64,000 nt of DNA, taken from Burkholderia anthina. GTDB taxonomy: Bacteria > Pseudomonadota > Gammaproteobacteria > Burkholderiales > Burkholderiaceae. A model generated the notes under the pieces. That model was given only the letters and a program-made list of their open reading frames with translations, did not search any database and was not told where the DNA came from. Below, piece by piece: positions 28,436-38,242 of this stretch (position 1 is its first letter; each line of letters begins with the position of its first letter). A program made the translations under genes and the position numbers. The DNA is taken from assembly GCF_001547525.1 (NCBI RefSeq), contig NZ_CM003768.1:3410001-3474000 (forward strand). Direction: 5' to 3'.

Positions 28436-29332
28436 TCAACCCGCGCGCGGGCCGAAGCGACGCGCCCACGCATCGGTCGCGGCCGCGTAGAAGGACGCCA
28501 TCGTATTGCCCGGTAGATCGCCATCGTCCGCCAAACCGAGATGCGCGGCCGCGGCCCGCAGCGCCGGAAGCGGATCGTTGCGTTCGAGCGCCGTCGCGCC
28601 CGTCTGCTTGCTGAGCTTTTCGCCGTTCGCATCGACCACGACGGGCACGTGCAGATACGCGGGAGTCGGCACGCCGAGGCATCGCTGCAGGTAGATCTGG
28701 CGCGCGGTCGAGTCGAGCAGGTCGGCGCCGCGCACGACATGCGTGATACCGGCATCGGCATCGTCGACGACGACCGCGAGTTGATACGCCCACTGGCCGT
28801 CCGCGCGTTTGAGCACGAAATCGCCGACGTCGGTCGCGAGGTTCTGCGCTTGCGTGTGCTGCCAGCGATCGTCGAACGTGACGAGTGCGTCGCTGCCGTC
28901 GGGCACGCGCAGCCGCCATGCGCGCGCGGGCTTGCCGTGCAGGCCGGTGCGGCAGGTGCCCGGATAGGCGAGCGTCGTGTGGCGTTCGTGGGCCGCGCGC
29001 AGCGAATCGGCGATTTCCTTGCGCGTGCAGCCGCACGGATAGACGAGCCCCGCCGCGGCGAGCCGCTCGAGCGCGGCCGTGTACGCCGCATCGCGCGTGC
29101 TCTGCCAGACGGGCGGCGCGTCAGGCGTCATGCCGAAATGGGCGAGGGTCGCGAGGATGTCGTCCGCCGCGCCGGGCACCGTGCGCGGGCCGTCGAGATC
29201 CTCGATGCGCACGAGCCACGTGCCGCCGTGCGCGCGCGCGTCGAGCCAGCTCGCGAGCGCGCCGACCAGCGAGCCGAAGTGCAGCGGGCCGGTGGGCGAC
29301 GGCGCGAAGCGGCCGCGATAGCCGTGATTCAT
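28436..29332 (-). CDS. gluQ: Glutamyl-Q tRNA(Asp) synthetase
   Basis: The 298-residue paralogue of the GluRS catalytic core attaches glutamate to queuosine at position 34 of tRNA(Asp). It keeps the start [16 protein letters not shown] (HIGH equivalent, HFGS at 18-21). A zinc-type Y-P-C-G-C-T region and a K-L-S-K-Q signature (KMSKS equivalent) also match. It lacks the anticodon-binding domain of full GluRS, which identifies it as GluQ. It lies 40 nt downstream of trhO on the same strand, so two tRNA-modification genes are probably co-transcribed. Confidence 0.95.
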   Translation of the reverse strand: MNHGYRGRFAPSPTGPLHFGSLVGALASWLDARAHGGTWLVRIEDLDGPRTVPGAADDILATLAHFGMTPDAPPVWQSTRDAAYTAALERLAAAGLVYPCGCTRKEIADSLRAAHERHTTLAYPGTCRTGLHGKPARAWRLRVPDGSDALVTFDDRWQHTQAQNLATDVGDFVLKRADGQWAYQLAVVVDDADAGITHVVRGADLLDSTARQIYLQRCLGVPTPAYLHVPVVVDANGEKLSKQTGATALERNDPLPALRAAAAHLGLADDGDLPGNTMASFYAAATDAWARRFGPRAG

Positions 29333-29372
29333 CGGCGGGGCGCGGTGAGACGTGGCGAGGCGAGACGCGCCG

Positions 29373-30227
29373 TTACGCGGCGCTGGCTGCCTGCACGCAG
29401 GCCGGGCACGACTTGCCCGGCACGTAGCTCGGCGACTGTTGCGCTTGCGGCGTGACGACCGCGCGGCACGCGAAGCACGTGACGTTCGCGGTGGGCTGGA
29501 GCTGCGGATTCAGCGCGGTGCGGTAGTCGAACACGAAGCAGTCGCCGTGATAGTGCGCGCCGCCGACTTCCTCGAAGTACTTCAGGATCCCGCCTTCGAG
29601 CTGGTACACGTTCTCGATGCCGATTTCCTTCATGTGGATCGCGGCCTTCTCGCAGCGGATGCCGCCGGTGCAGAACGACACGACCGTCTTGCCTTCGAGG
29701 TCGGCGCGGTGCGCGTCGATCACTTCCGGGAATTCGCTGAACTTGTCGATCCGGTAGTCGAGCGCGTTGTCGAACGTGCCGACGTCGACTTCGAACGCGT
29801 TGCGCGTGTCGAGCATCACGACCGGGCGGCCCGCATCGTCGTGGCCGCGGTCGAGCCACGCCTTGAGCGTGCGCGCGTCGACGAACGGCGCGCGGCCGAG
29901 TTCCGGCTTGATCGCGGGCTTCTTCATCGTGATGATCTCGCGCTTCAGGCGCACGAGCATGCGGCGAAACGGCTGCGAGTCGGACAGGCTTTCCTTGAAC
30001 TGCAGCGTCGCGAACTTGCCTTCGAACAGCGGATCGTGGCGGATGTATGCGATGAATGCGTCGGTGGCTTCGCGCGTGCCGGCGATGAACAGGTTGATGC
30101 CTTCCGGCGCGAGCAGGATCGTGCCGCGCAGGCCCAGTTCGTTGCAGCGCGCGGTGACGAGCGGGCGCCATTGCTCGTTCGCGTCGAGCGATACGAAGTG
30201 GTAGGCGGCGAGGTTGACGATGGTCAT
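29373..30227 (-). CDS. trhO: tRNA uridine 34 hydroxylase (rhodanese family)
   Basis: The 284-residue YceA/TrhO protein makes 5-hydroxyuridine at wobble position 34 of tRNA in an oxygen-dependent reaction. An N-terminal ferredoxin-like domain (about 1-100, with [11 protein letters not shown]) is followed by a rhodanese domain with the reactive cysteine in [11 protein letters not shown] (Cys186). A C-terminal pair of C-x-x-C motifs (T-C-F-A-C and S-C-P-A-C) suggests metal binding. The start [11 protein letters not shown] is chosen over an ATG 27 nt upstream because it fits the family N-terminus. Confidence 0.92.
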   Translation of the reverse strand: MTIVNLAAYHFVSLDANEQWRPLVTARCNELGLRGTILLAPEGINLFIAGTREATDAFIAYIRHDPLFEGKFATLQFKESLSDSQPFRRMLVRLKREIITMKKPAIKPELGRAPFVDARTLKAWLDRGHDDAGRPVVMLDTRNAFEVDVGTFDNALDYRIDKFSEFPEVIDAHRADLEGKTVVSFCTGGIRCEKAAIHMKEIGIENVYQLEGGILKYFEEVGGAHYHGDCFVFDYRTALNPQLQPTANVTCFACRAVVTPQAQQSPSYVPGKSCPACVQAASAA

Positions 30228-30429
30228 GATGGTCCGACGGGAAAACGGCCGCACGCGGCCCGCAAAAAAGGGTGCGAAGCCGGGGCGTTGATTCGAAAAA
30301 CCGTATTATCCCGCAAACGACGCCGGCATCGGTATCTGGCCGAACGGCCAGCCGCGCGACGCGTCGCCGCGTGCATCGGCCGAACGGCCAACGCGGGCAT
30401 TTTTTGGGCAGCCCGCGCGGCGGGGCGGC

Positions 30430-30435
30430 TACAAT
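30430..30435 (+). promoter_or_regulatory. dnaE: -10 box placed 7 nt before the dnaE start codon
   Basis: TACAAT ends 7 nt before the ATG at 30443. If used, transcription would begin at or next to the start codon, giving a leaderless or near-leaderless mRNA. No Shine-Dalgarno sequence is present in the short gap. The -35 (TTGGGC at 30404) is at a poor 20-nt distance. Confidence 0.5.
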
Positions 30436-30442
30436 AGCGCCC

Positions 30443-33400
30443 ATGTCAGATCCTCGCTTCGTCCATCTTCGCGTTCACTCCGAATTCTCGATTGCCGACG
30501 GCATCGTGCGCATTGACGACATCGTCAAGGCGGCGGCCGCGGACGGCCAGGGCGCGCTCGCCCTCACCGATCTCGGCAATGCATTCGGCCTCGTCCGTTT
30601 CTACCAGGAAGCCCGCGGCAAGGGCATCAAGCCGATCGCCGGCTGCGACGTCTGGATCGCCAATCCGGACGACCGCGACAAGCCGTCGCGGCTGCTGCTG
30701 CTGGTCAAGGACAAGGTCGGTTACCTGAATCTCTGCGAGCTGCTGTCGAAGGCGTGGCTCACGAACCAGTACCGCGGCCGCGCGGAGCTCGACGCGAGCT
30801 GGCTCGACGGCGAGCTCGCGCAGGGGCTGCTCGCGCTGTCGGGCGCGCAGCAGGGCGATATCGGGCTCGCGCTGGCCGCCGGCAACGAAGAAGCCGCGCG
30901 CCGTCACGCCGCGCGCTGGGCGAGCGTATTCCCGGGCGCTTTCTACATCGAGCTGCAGCGTTACGGCCAGCCGGGCGCCGAGGCGTACATCCAGCAGGCC
31001 GCGACGCTCGCCGCGTCGCTGAAGCTACCGGTCGTCGCGACGCACCCGACGCAGTTCATGACCGACGACGATTTCACCGCGCACGAGGCGCGCGTGTGCA
31101 TCTCGGAAGGCGACATCCTCGCGAACCCGCGGCGGCAGAAGCGTTTCACGACCGACCAGTATTTCCGCACGCAGGACGACATGGTCGCGCTGTTCGCCGA
31201 CCTGCCGTCGGCGATCGCGAACACGGTCGAGATCGCGAAGCGCTGCAACCTGAAGCTCGAGCTCGGCAAGCCGAAACTGCCGCTGTTCCCGACGCCGGAC
31301 GGCATGTCGCTCGACGACTACCTGGTCCAGCTGTCGAAGGAAGGGCTCGAGACCCGCCTCGCGCAGTTGTATCCGGTCGAAGCCGAGCGCGACGCGCAGC
31401 GCGACACGTACTACAAGCGCCTCGAATTCGAGTGCGGGACCATCACGAAGATGGGCTTCCCCGGCTACTTCCTGATCGTTGCGGACTTCATCAACTGGGC
31501 GAAGAACAACGGCGTGCCGGTCGGGCCGGGCCGCGGCTCGGGCGCCGGCTCGCTGGTCGCGTACGCGCTCGGCATCACCGACCTCGATCCGCTGCGCTAC
31601 AACCTGCTGTTCGAGCGCTTCCTGAACCCCGAGCGCGTGTCGATGCCCGACTTCGACATCGACTTCTGCCAGCACGGCCGCGATCGCGTGATCCAGTACG
31701 TGAAGGAGAAATACGGCGCGGACGCCGTGTCGCAGATCGCCACGTTCGGCACGATGGCCGCGAAGGCGGCCGTGCGCGACATCGGCCGCGTGCTCGACCT
31801 CGGCTACATGTTCACCGACGGTGTCGCGAAGCTGATTCCGTTCAAGCCCGGCAAGCACGTGACGATTGCCGACGCGATGAAGGAAGAGCCGCAACTGCAG
31901 GAGCGCTACGACCACGAGGACGAAGTCCATCAGTTGCTCGATCTCGCGCAGCGCGTCGAGGGCCTCACGCGTAACGTCGGGATGCACGCGGGCGGCGTGC
32001 TGATCGCGCCCGGCAAGCTGACCGATTTCTGCCCGCTGTACACGCAGGGCGACGACGGCGGCGTGGTCAGCCAGTACGACAAGGACGACGTCGAAGCCGT
32101 CGGCCTCGTGAAGTTCGACTTTCTGGGGCTCACGACGCTGACGATCCTCGACTGGGCCGAGCGCTACATCCGCCGCCTCGATCCGTCGAAGGCCGACTGG
32201 TCGCTCGCGCAGGTGCCGCTCGACGATCCGGCCTCGTTCCAGATCCTGAAGAAGGCCAACACGGTCGCGGTGTTCCAGCTGGAAAGCCGCGGGATGCAGG
32301 GCATGCTGAAGGATGCGCAGCCCGACCGCTTCGAGGACATCATCGCGCTCGTGTCGTTGTACCGTCCGGGCCCGATGGACCTGATCCCGAGCTTCTGCGC
32401 ACGGAAGCACGGGCGAGAGAAGGTCGACTATCCGGATCCGCGCGTCGAACCCGTCCTGAAAGAGACCTACGGCATCATGGTCTATCAGGAGCAGGTGATG
32501 CAGATGGCGCAGATCATCGGCGGCTACTCGCTCGGCGGCGCCGACTTGCTGCGTCGCGCGATGGGCAAGAAGAAGCCCGAGGAGATGGCCAAGCATCGCG
32601 AGATCTTCGCCGAGGGTGCGGCGAAGAACGGCCTCACGCGCGAGAAGTCCGACGAGATCTTCGACTTGATGGAGAAGTTCGCGGGCTACGGCTTCAACAA
32701 GTCGCACGCGGCCGCGTATGCGCTGCTCGCGTATTACACCGCGTGGCTGAAGGCGCACCATCCGGCCGAATTCATGGCGGCCAACATGACGCTCGCGATG
32801 GACGACACCGACAAGGTGAAGATCCTGTTCGACGATTGCGTGTTGAACAACCTCGTCGTGCTGCCGCCGGACATCAACGCATCGCATTACCGGTTCGAGC
32901 CGGTCGCGGAAGCCGACGGCAAGCGCTCGCGCACGATCCGCTACGGCCTCGGCGCGGTGAAGGGCAGCGGCCAGAACGCGATCGAGGAAATCCTGCGGGC
33001 CCGCGAGGAAAAGGCGTTTACCGACCTGTTCGACTTCTGCGAACGGATCGACCGGCGCGTCGTCAACCGCCGCACCGTCGAGGCGCTGATCCGCGCCGGC
33101 GCGTTCGATTCGCTGAACCCGAACCGAGCGCAATTGATCGCGTCGGTGCCGCTCGCGATGGAAGCGGCCGACCAGGCCGAGGCGAACGCGATGCAGGCCG
33201 GCCTGTTCGACATGGGCGCCGAGTCGCCGCATGCGCACGCGCTCGTCGACGAACCCGCGTGGGACGACAAGCGCCGTCTGCAGGAAGAAAAGGGCGCGCT
33301 CGGCTTCTACCTGTCCGGCCACCTGTTCGACGCGTATCGCGACGAAGTGCGCCGCTTCGTGCGGCAGAAGGTCGGCGACCTGAAGGAAGGGCGTGACAAG

Positions 33401-33976
33401 CTCGTCGCCGGCATCATCGCGTCGCTGCGCACGCAGATGACGCAGCGCGGCAAGATGCTGATCGCGCTGCTCGACGACGGCTCGGGCCAATGCGAGATCA
33501 CGATCTTCAACGAACAGTTCGAGGCAAACAAGGCATTGTTCAAGGAGGACGAGCTGCTGATCGTGCAGGGGCAGGCGCGCAACGACGCGTTCACCGGCGG
33601 CATTCGCTTCACGGCCGATACCGTGATGGATCTCGAACGCGCACGCAGCCGCTATGCGCAGGCCGTGCGGCTGACGATGAACGGCAACGCCGACGCGCTC
33701 GCGCTGCGCCGCGTGCTCGAGCCGCATGTGGCGAAGGACGACCCGGCCGCCGCGAACGCGGTCGAAGCGCCCGCGCCGCGCGGCGGCGGACGCGATGGCG
33801 GTCGCCGCCCGCAGGCGCCGCTGCCGAACGGGCTGGCGGTGCAGATTCACTACAGCAATGCGCGCGCGCAAGGCGAAATGCGTCTGGGCGACGCATGGCG
33901 CGTGAAGCCGAGCGACGTGCTGCTGGCGGAGTTGCGAGCGGCGTTCGACGGCAGCGTCGTCGAAATCACGTACTGA
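30443..33976 (+). CDS. dnaE: DNA polymerase III alpha subunit
   Basis: The 1,177-residue replicative polymerase has an N-terminal PHP domain (F-V-H-L-R-V-H-S-E-F-S-I-A-D-G at 6-20). The palm has catalytic carboxylates in P-D-F-D-I-D-F (402-408), preceded by G-P-G-R-G-S-G-A-G-S. The fingers region carries G-G-Y-S-L-G-G-A-D-L-L-R-R-A-M-G-K-K. Towards the C-terminus, an OB domain starts with L-V-A-G-I-I-A-S-L-R-T-Q-M. The final segment after about 1105 has a Gly/Arg-rich linker. The start MSDPRFVHLRVHS matches the family; the frame stays open further upstream, but without family similarity. Confidence 0.96.
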   Translation: MSDPRFVHLRVHSEFSIADGIVRIDDIVKAAAADGQGALALTDLGNAFGLVRFYQEARGKGIKPIAGCDVWIANPDDRDKPSRLLLLVKDKVGYLNLCELLSKAWLTNQYRGRAELDASWLDGELAQGLLALSGAQQGDIGLALAAGNEEAARRHAARWASVFPGAFYIELQRYGQPGAEAYIQQAATLAASLKLPVVATHPTQFMTDDDFTAHEARVCISEGDILANPRRQKRFTTDQYFRTQDDMVALFADLPSAIANTVEIAKRCNLKLELGKPKLPLFPTPDGMSLDDYLVQLSKEGLETRLAQLYPVEAERDAQRDTYYKRLEFECGTITKMGFPGYFLIVADFINWAKNNGVPVGPGRGSGAGSLVAYALGITDLDPLRYNLLFERFLNPERVSMPDFDIDFCQHGRDRVIQYVKEKYGADAVSQIATFGTMAAKAAVRDIGRVLDLGYMFTDGVAKLIPFKPGKHVTIADAMKEEPQLQERYDHEDEVHQLLDLAQRVEGLTRNVGMHAGGVLIAPGKLTDFCPLYTQGDDGGVVSQYDKDDVEAVGLVKFDFLGLTTLTILDWAERYIRRLDPSKADWSLAQVPLDDPASFQILKKANTVAVFQLESRGMQGMLKDAQPDRFEDIIALVSLYRPGPMDLIPSFCARKHGREKVDYPDPRVEPVLKETYGIMVYQEQVMQMAQIIGGYSLGGADLLRRAMGKKKPEEMAKHREIFAEGAAKNGLTREKSDEIFDLMEKFAGYGFNKSHAAAYALLAYYTAWLKAHHPAEFMAANMTLAMDDTDKVKILFDDCVLNNLVVLPPDINASHYRFEPVAEADGKRSRTIRYGLGAVKGSGQNAIEEILRAREEKAFTDLFDFCERIDRRVVNRRTVEALIRAGAFDSLNPNRAQLIASVPLAMEAADQAEANAMQAGLFDMGAESPHAHALVDEPAWDDKRRLQEEKGALGFYLSGHLFDAYRDEVRRFVRQKVGDLKEGRDKLVAGIIASLRTQMTQRGKMLIALLDDGSGQCEITIFNEQFEANKALFKEDELLIVQGQARNDAFTGGIRFTADTVMDLERARSRYAQAVRLTMNGNADALALRRVLEPHVAKDDPAAANAVEAPAPRGGGRDGGRRPQAPLPNGLAVQIHYSNARAQGEMRLGDAWRVKPSDVLLAELRAAFDGSVVEITY

Positions 33977-34285
33977 TCGCGTTCCACTTCGACGGCTGTC
34001 GCCCATGCACGGCCCGTCGCATCGCCATCGTGCGGTGCGGCGGGCCGTTTTGACGAGCGCGGGCAGGCGGGTCTTGGGCTGCCCATCCGGACGCTATACA
34101 ATCCCGCGCTGACCGGATGAACTCGGCGCTGGCGCAGGTTTGCGCGGCGGCGAAGCCGGCAGCATGCGCGCAAACGGGGGCGAATTCGCGCGCCGTGCGG
34201 CAGTGCGCGACAGGGCCGCTCTGGGCAGGATGCCGGGGCAGGGCTCGTCGCGACGATAAAAACTGATTGTCACCACCACAAGACC
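33977..34285 (+). other. Gap holding the dnaE terminator and a promoter for the LPS cluster
   Basis: No gene is seen. The stretch contains the dnaE terminator, then TTGGGC (34074-34079) and TACAAT (34097-34102) separated by 17 nt, giving a leader of about 180 nt before the first glycosyltransferase gene. The leader itself shows no recognised RNA element. Confidence 0.5.
34009..34051 (+). terminator. Intrinsic terminator of dnaE
   Basis: A 13-bp stem with one G-T pair (34009-34021 with 34036-34048), a 14-nt loop and four T residues follows dnaE by about 30 nt. Confidence 0.75.
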
Positions 34286-35371
34286 ATGGCCAATGGGAAC
34301 CCGATGCAGCGGATCCTCGTGATCCGGATTGATTTTCTGGGCGACATGCTGTGCACGACGGCGTTTCTCCGCGCGCTGAAGGCGCGCTGGCCGGGCGCGG
34401 AGCTGCATGTGGTCGCGAACCGCTACAACGCGGCCGCGCTGGCCGGCAACCCGGACGTGCACGCCATCCACACCTACGTGTACAGCCGCCAGTGCGAGCG
34501 CAACGACCGTCCCGGACGGATGCGCGCATTCTTCGACCGGCTGCGCCTCGTGCGCCGTCTGCGCCGCTTGCGGTTCGACCTCGTGATCGTGCCGAACGGC
34601 GGCATGCACCGCAGCAGCATGCAGTTCGCGCGCCGGCTTCGCGCGAAGGATTGCCGCTGGCACGATGCCGAGACCGAATTCGACGATCGCAAGCCCGAGC
34701 ATGTCGCGCAGCGGCCGATGTGCCACGAGGCGTTGTCGGGTTTTCGCCTGGTGCCCGAACTCGGCTGCGCGGATCTCGACCGTCTCGAGCTGTCGGTTCA
34801 TCCCGACCGCGCGCTGCAGGAAGCGTGGCATCGTCTGCTCGGCGCGCGCACGAAGCCGCGCGTCGGGCTGTTCGTGTCGAACAAGGCGGTCGAGCGCCGC
34901 TGGCCCGCCGAGCGCTGGCGCGACCTCGGCGAGCGGCTCGCCCCCGTCGCGGATGTCATCGTGTTTCGCGATCCGGCCATCGGCCATGCTGCCGAAGGTG
35001 ACCTGTGGCGCGACGTGAATGCACGGCATGTCGCGCCGGCGTCGGTCGCCGAGCTGGTCGCGGCCGCGAGCCTGCTCGATGCGATCGTCTCGGCCGACAG
35101 CGCGCCCGTCCACCTTGCGTCGGCGCTCGGCGTGCCGGTGGCTGCCCTGTTCGAGGACCGTCCCGAGAAATACCTGCGCTGGCATCCGCTCGGTGTGCCG
35201 CACGTGGTCCTGCGCGCGGGCCCGACCGTCGATGCGATCGGCGTCGATGCGGTCGAGCGCGCGGTGCGCCACCTGCTGCCGCAGGCGAGCCACCGCGACG
35301 AAGCGCCGGCCGGCACGGCGCGCGCGCGGCCGGCCGCGGTGGCGCCTGCGACCGTGACGATCGCTTCGTAG
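34286..35371 (+). CDS. Glycosyltransferase family 9 protein (heptosyltransferase-like)
   Basis: The 361-residue GT-B enzyme of the ADP-heptose:LPS heptosyltransferase family has the N-terminal R-I-L-V-I-R-I-D-F-L-G-D-M-L-C-T-T-A motif. The C-terminal donor-site region reads S-A-D-S-A-P-V-H-L-A-S-A-L-G-V-P-V-A-A-L-F. It probably adds a sugar to the inner core of lipopolysaccharide on the cytoplasmic face. An in-frame ATG at 34304 (MQRILVIR) has GGGAA 4 nt upstream and fits the family start better than the ATG at 34286. It opens a core-oligosaccharide cluster that runs to msbA. Confidence 0.85.
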   Translation: MANGNPMQRILVIRIDFLGDMLCTTAFLRALKARWPGAELHVVANRYNAAALAGNPDVHAIHTYVYSRQCERNDRPGRMRAFFDRLRLVRRLRRLRFDLVIVPNGGMHRSSMQFARRLRAKDCRWHDAETEFDDRKPEHVAQRPMCHEALSGFRLVPELGCADLDRLELSVHPDRALQEAWHRLLGARTKPRVGLFVSNKAVERRWPAERWRDLGERLAPVADVIVFRDPAIGHAAEGDLWRDVNARHVAPASVAELVAAASLLDAIVSADSAPVHLASALGVPVAALFEDRPEKYLRWHPLGVPHVVLRAGPTVDAIGVDAVERAVRHLLPQASHRDEAPAGTARARPAAVAPATVTIAS

Positions 35372-35522
35372 CGCCCGGCGGGCCGTACCGGCCGCACATA
35401 CTGCGATGCCCCGCTGCGCAGGGCCGTATCGCGGCAGCCCGCACGACCGGTGTGCGGCGGCGCGCCGGCTGCTGCAAAATCCTGTACATTGCCAGCCTTG
35501 TTCAGCCAGCCAGACGATTGCC

Positions 35523-36701
35523 GTGGCCCTGTTTTCTTCCGCCCGTCCGCCCAGAACCATCCTCGTCGCCGCGCCTCGCCGTATCGGCGACGTACTGTTG
35601 ACGACACCGCTCGTACGGTCGCTGAAGGCCCGCTGGCCGGACGCGCAGATCGACATGCTGGTGTTTCGCGGCACCGAGGGCGTGCTCGAGCACAATCCGG
35701 ACGTGCGGCGCGTGATCGTCGTCGCGCAGCGCGCGGGATTGGGCGAGCGGCTGCGCGACGCGCTGTCGATATGGCGCCGCTACGATCTCGCGTGCGCGGC
35801 GCTGAGTTCCGACCGGCCGCGTTTCTATAGCTGGTTCGCCGGCCGCAAGCGGGTCGGTCTCGTCGATCCGGATCGCGTCACGTGGCTCACGCGGATGATG
35901 CTGCACGGAATCGCGATCAATCACCACGAATCCGCGCATACGGTCGTCAGTACGCTGGCGCTCGCGCCGGTGATCGGCATCGAGCCGGTGTCCGAGGTCG
36001 TCGCGCCCGGCATCGGCGACGATCCCGCGCGGCGCGCGCGTTTCGACGCGTGCCTCGCCGAGTCGCCGGCGATCCGCGCCGGCAAGCCACTGGTCGTGCT
36101 GCATCCGTATCCGATGTTCCGTTACAAGCAATGGCGGCTCGACGGTTGGGTCGAAATGATCGGCTGGCTGCGCGAGCAGGGCTTCGCGGTGGCGTTGTCG
36201 GGCGGCCCGGCCGACCGCGAGCGCGAATATGCGGAGCAGGTCGCGACCGAGGCGGGCGGTGACGTGCTGAACCTGGTCGGCCGCCTGACGTTCGGCGAGA
36301 GCGCGGAACTCGTGCGGCGCGCGCGGCTCTTCATCGGCCCCGACACCGGCGCGACGCACGTCGCGGCCGCGACGGGCACCGACACGATCGCACTGTTCGG
36401 GCCGTCCGACCCCGTGCGCTGGGGGCCGTGGCCGCAGCACTGGCCCGCGACCGAGAATCCGTGGGCGCTGCGCGGCTCCGGCCGGCATGGGAACGTGTGG
36501 CTGTTGCAGGGGGACGGGGATTGCGTGCCGTGCCGGCACGAAGGCTGCGAGCGTCACGTCGACAGCCGCAGCGACTGCCTCGCCCATCTCGGCGCGCAGC
36601 GCGTGAAGGCCGCGGCGGCCGAGATGCTCGGGCTGACTCCGCCGGGCCCGGCCGACATCGTCGTCGACACGTCACGGCTGCGCCGCACCGGAACCGACTG
36701 A
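35523..36701 (+). CDS. Glycosyltransferase family 9 protein (LPS heptosyltransferase III-like)
   Basis: The 392-residue GT9 enzyme opens R-T-I-L-V-A-A-P-R-R-I-G-D-V-L-L-T-T-P-L-V-R-S-L-K, the typical heptosyltransferase N-terminus. It has G-P-D-T-G-A-T-H-V-A-A-A-T-G-T near the C-terminus for the ADP-sugar and F-G-P-S-D-P-x-R-W-G-P. A Cys-rich segment G-D-C-V-P-C-R-H-E-G-C-E-R-H is a feature of the WaaQ-like branch. A GTG start at 35523 is chosen since it sits just before the conserved strand and after a TACATT box (35485); the ATG at 35406 would add 39 unlike residues. The exact core linkage is unknown. Confidence 0.85.
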   Translation: MALFSSARPPRTILVAAPRRIGDVLLTTPLVRSLKARWPDAQIDMLVFRGTEGVLEHNPDVRRVIVVAQRAGLGERLRDALSIWRRYDLACAALSSDRPRFYSWFAGRKRVGLVDPDRVTWLTRMMLHGIAINHHESAHTVVSTLALAPVIGIEPVSEVVAPGIGDDPARRARFDACLAESPAIRAGKPLVVLHPYPMFRYKQWRLDGWVEMIGWLREQGFAVALSGGPADREREYAEQVATEAGGDVLNLVGRLTFGESAELVRRARLFIGPDTGATHVAAATGTDTIALFGPSDPVRWGPWPQHWPATENPWALRGSGRHGNVWLLQGDGDCVPCRHEGCERHVDSRSDCLAHLGAQRVKAAAAEMLGLTPPGPADIVVDTSRLRRTGTD

Positions 36702-36828
36702 GGCGTGCCTTTTTTCGTTCGCGGAAGGGTTGTTTCGCGAAGCGCCACGCGGCTCGCCCGCATCGATGGCGGATATCCGCTGCCGCCGGCGCTGGTCGGC
36801 AGGGCAGCGGAACGTATGCCGGCGTGCG

Positions 36829-38109
36829 TTACACGCTGCGTCGGATCGCCGACGTTTCGCGCGGCAGCGCTTCGCTGCGTTCGCCGCAGCCGAGCAGAAT
36901 GCCGGCCAGCAGCACGATCAGGTGCCCTTCGGCGAAATCCAGCAGCAGCGAATTCGCGAGACTGCCGATCGCGAAGATCGCGAGCCACGCGAGCAGCAGG
37001 TGCCGCGAGCGCGGATCGAGCGTACGGCTGCCGCGCGCGATCTGCACGATCAGGTTGACGAACAGCAGCAGGCCGAGCGTGCCGAGCTGCACGGCCATCA
37101 GCAGATATTCGTTGTGCGGATTCGACGTGAGCTGGCCTTCGGCGGCCGTCTTGCCGGCCGTGAGCTTCTCGAATTCGGATTCGAGGCCGCCCGCGCCGTA
37201 GCCGATCACCGGGCGCTGGCGATACAGCTCGAGCCCCTTCTTGTACCACTCGAGGCGCAGCCCGGTCGACGTGGCTGCATCGCTCTGCCGATATTGCTGC
37301 ACTTCCGTCACGACCTTCGTCAGACGGCCGTTGTGAACCGTGCATGCAGCGACCACGAGCGCGACGCCCGCCAATACGAGCACGCCGGCGGCGAGCCCCG
37401 CGCGCAGCGCGGACTGCCGGCGCAGCAACAGCACGAAACGCACCGCGACGACGAGGATCAGCAACAGCGCGATGACCTGCCCGGTGCGCCCCTGCAGCAT
37501 CACGAACACGTTGACGAGCGCCAATGCCGCGACGAACGCATAGGCGGCGCGCGACAGCGTCGTGCGGGCCGCCAGCGCGAGATCGGCCGCCTGGTAGAAG
37601 AGCAGTGCGCCGAACATGCCGGCGGCGATGTGGTTCTTGAACACCCACGCGCGCGACAGCGGCAACTGGGTCGCATACGCCGGCCCGATCGCGGTGAGCC
37701 CGAGATAGTTGGTCGTCGACAGCAGCAGGACCACGCACAGCGTGCCGAACCAGCAGCGCCGCACGATCGGCGCCCAGTTCGAATGACGGAACGCGAGCAC
37801 GGCGAATGGCAGCAGCAGCAGCTTGTCGTACTTCGCGACCCAGTTCCACGCCTTGTTGTGCGGCGCGACCGTATAGGCGACGCTCGCGGCCAGCGCGGCC
37901 AGGATCAGCAACGCCGCGAGCGAAGCCGGATCGGTGACGAACGAGCGCAGGTCACGCCAGAATTCGGGGGAGATCACGAGCGCGGCGGCGAACAGCCCGC
38001 AGAACACGTTGGTCAGCGCGGTCGAGACGGGCACCATGCACAGCGCGGCGACGGCGAATGCACGGGCGGCGGTCAGGCGCCGCGTGGCGGGAGTGGAAAA
38101 CGAAAGCAT
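36829..38109 (-). CDS. O-antigen ligase family membrane protein
   Basis: The 426-residue protein has about ten to twelve membrane helices and a large periplasmic loop (about 255-330). The loop carries T-S-T-G-L-R-L-E-W-Y and the family histidine in S-N-P-H-N-E-Y-L-L-M-A-V-Q. This is the WaaL/Wzy_C type that joins O-antigen to lipid A-core in the periplasm. Its place among core glycosyltransferases supports a WaaL role, but polymerase-type members of the same family look alike. The start MLSFSTPATRR is chosen to begin right before the first helix. It is convergent with the GT9 gene. Confidence 0.85.
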   Translation of the reverse strand: MLSFSTPATRRLTAARAFAVAALCMVPVSTALTNVFCGLFAAALVISPEFWRDLRSFVTDPASLAALLILAALAASVAYTVAPHNKAWNWVAKYDKLLLLPFAVLAFRHSNWAPIVRRCWFGTLCVVLLLSTTNYLGLTAIGPAYATQLPLSRAWVFKNHIAAGMFGALLFYQAADLALAARTTLSRAAYAFVAALALVNVFVMLQGRTGQVIALLLILVVAVRFVLLLRRQSALRAGLAAGVLVLAGVALVVAACTVHNGRLTKVVTEVQQYRQSDAATSTGLRLEWYKKGLELYRQRPVIGYGAGGLESEFEKLTAGKTAAEGQLTSNPHNEYLLMAVQLGTLGLLLFVNLIVQIARGSRTLDPRSRHLLLAWLAIFAIGSLANSLLLDFAEGHLIVLLAGILLGCGERSEALPRETSAIRRSV

Positions 38110-38242
38110 TGGAACCTGTCGTATGGACGAATGCGGCTCGCGGACATCGCGCCCTGCGCCGCGTATCCCGGCGAGCGATCCGGGACGAACGGCGCAGTAT
38201 ACGCGAAGCACGACAGGTTTCTGCGCGGTTTTCGGGGTCTGA

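Noticed and set aside
31025..34006. Nearly 1,000-codon open frame antisense to dnaE
   Set aside because: Its composition is that of a reverse-frame shadow in high-GC DNA; the plus strand encodes a complete polymerase.
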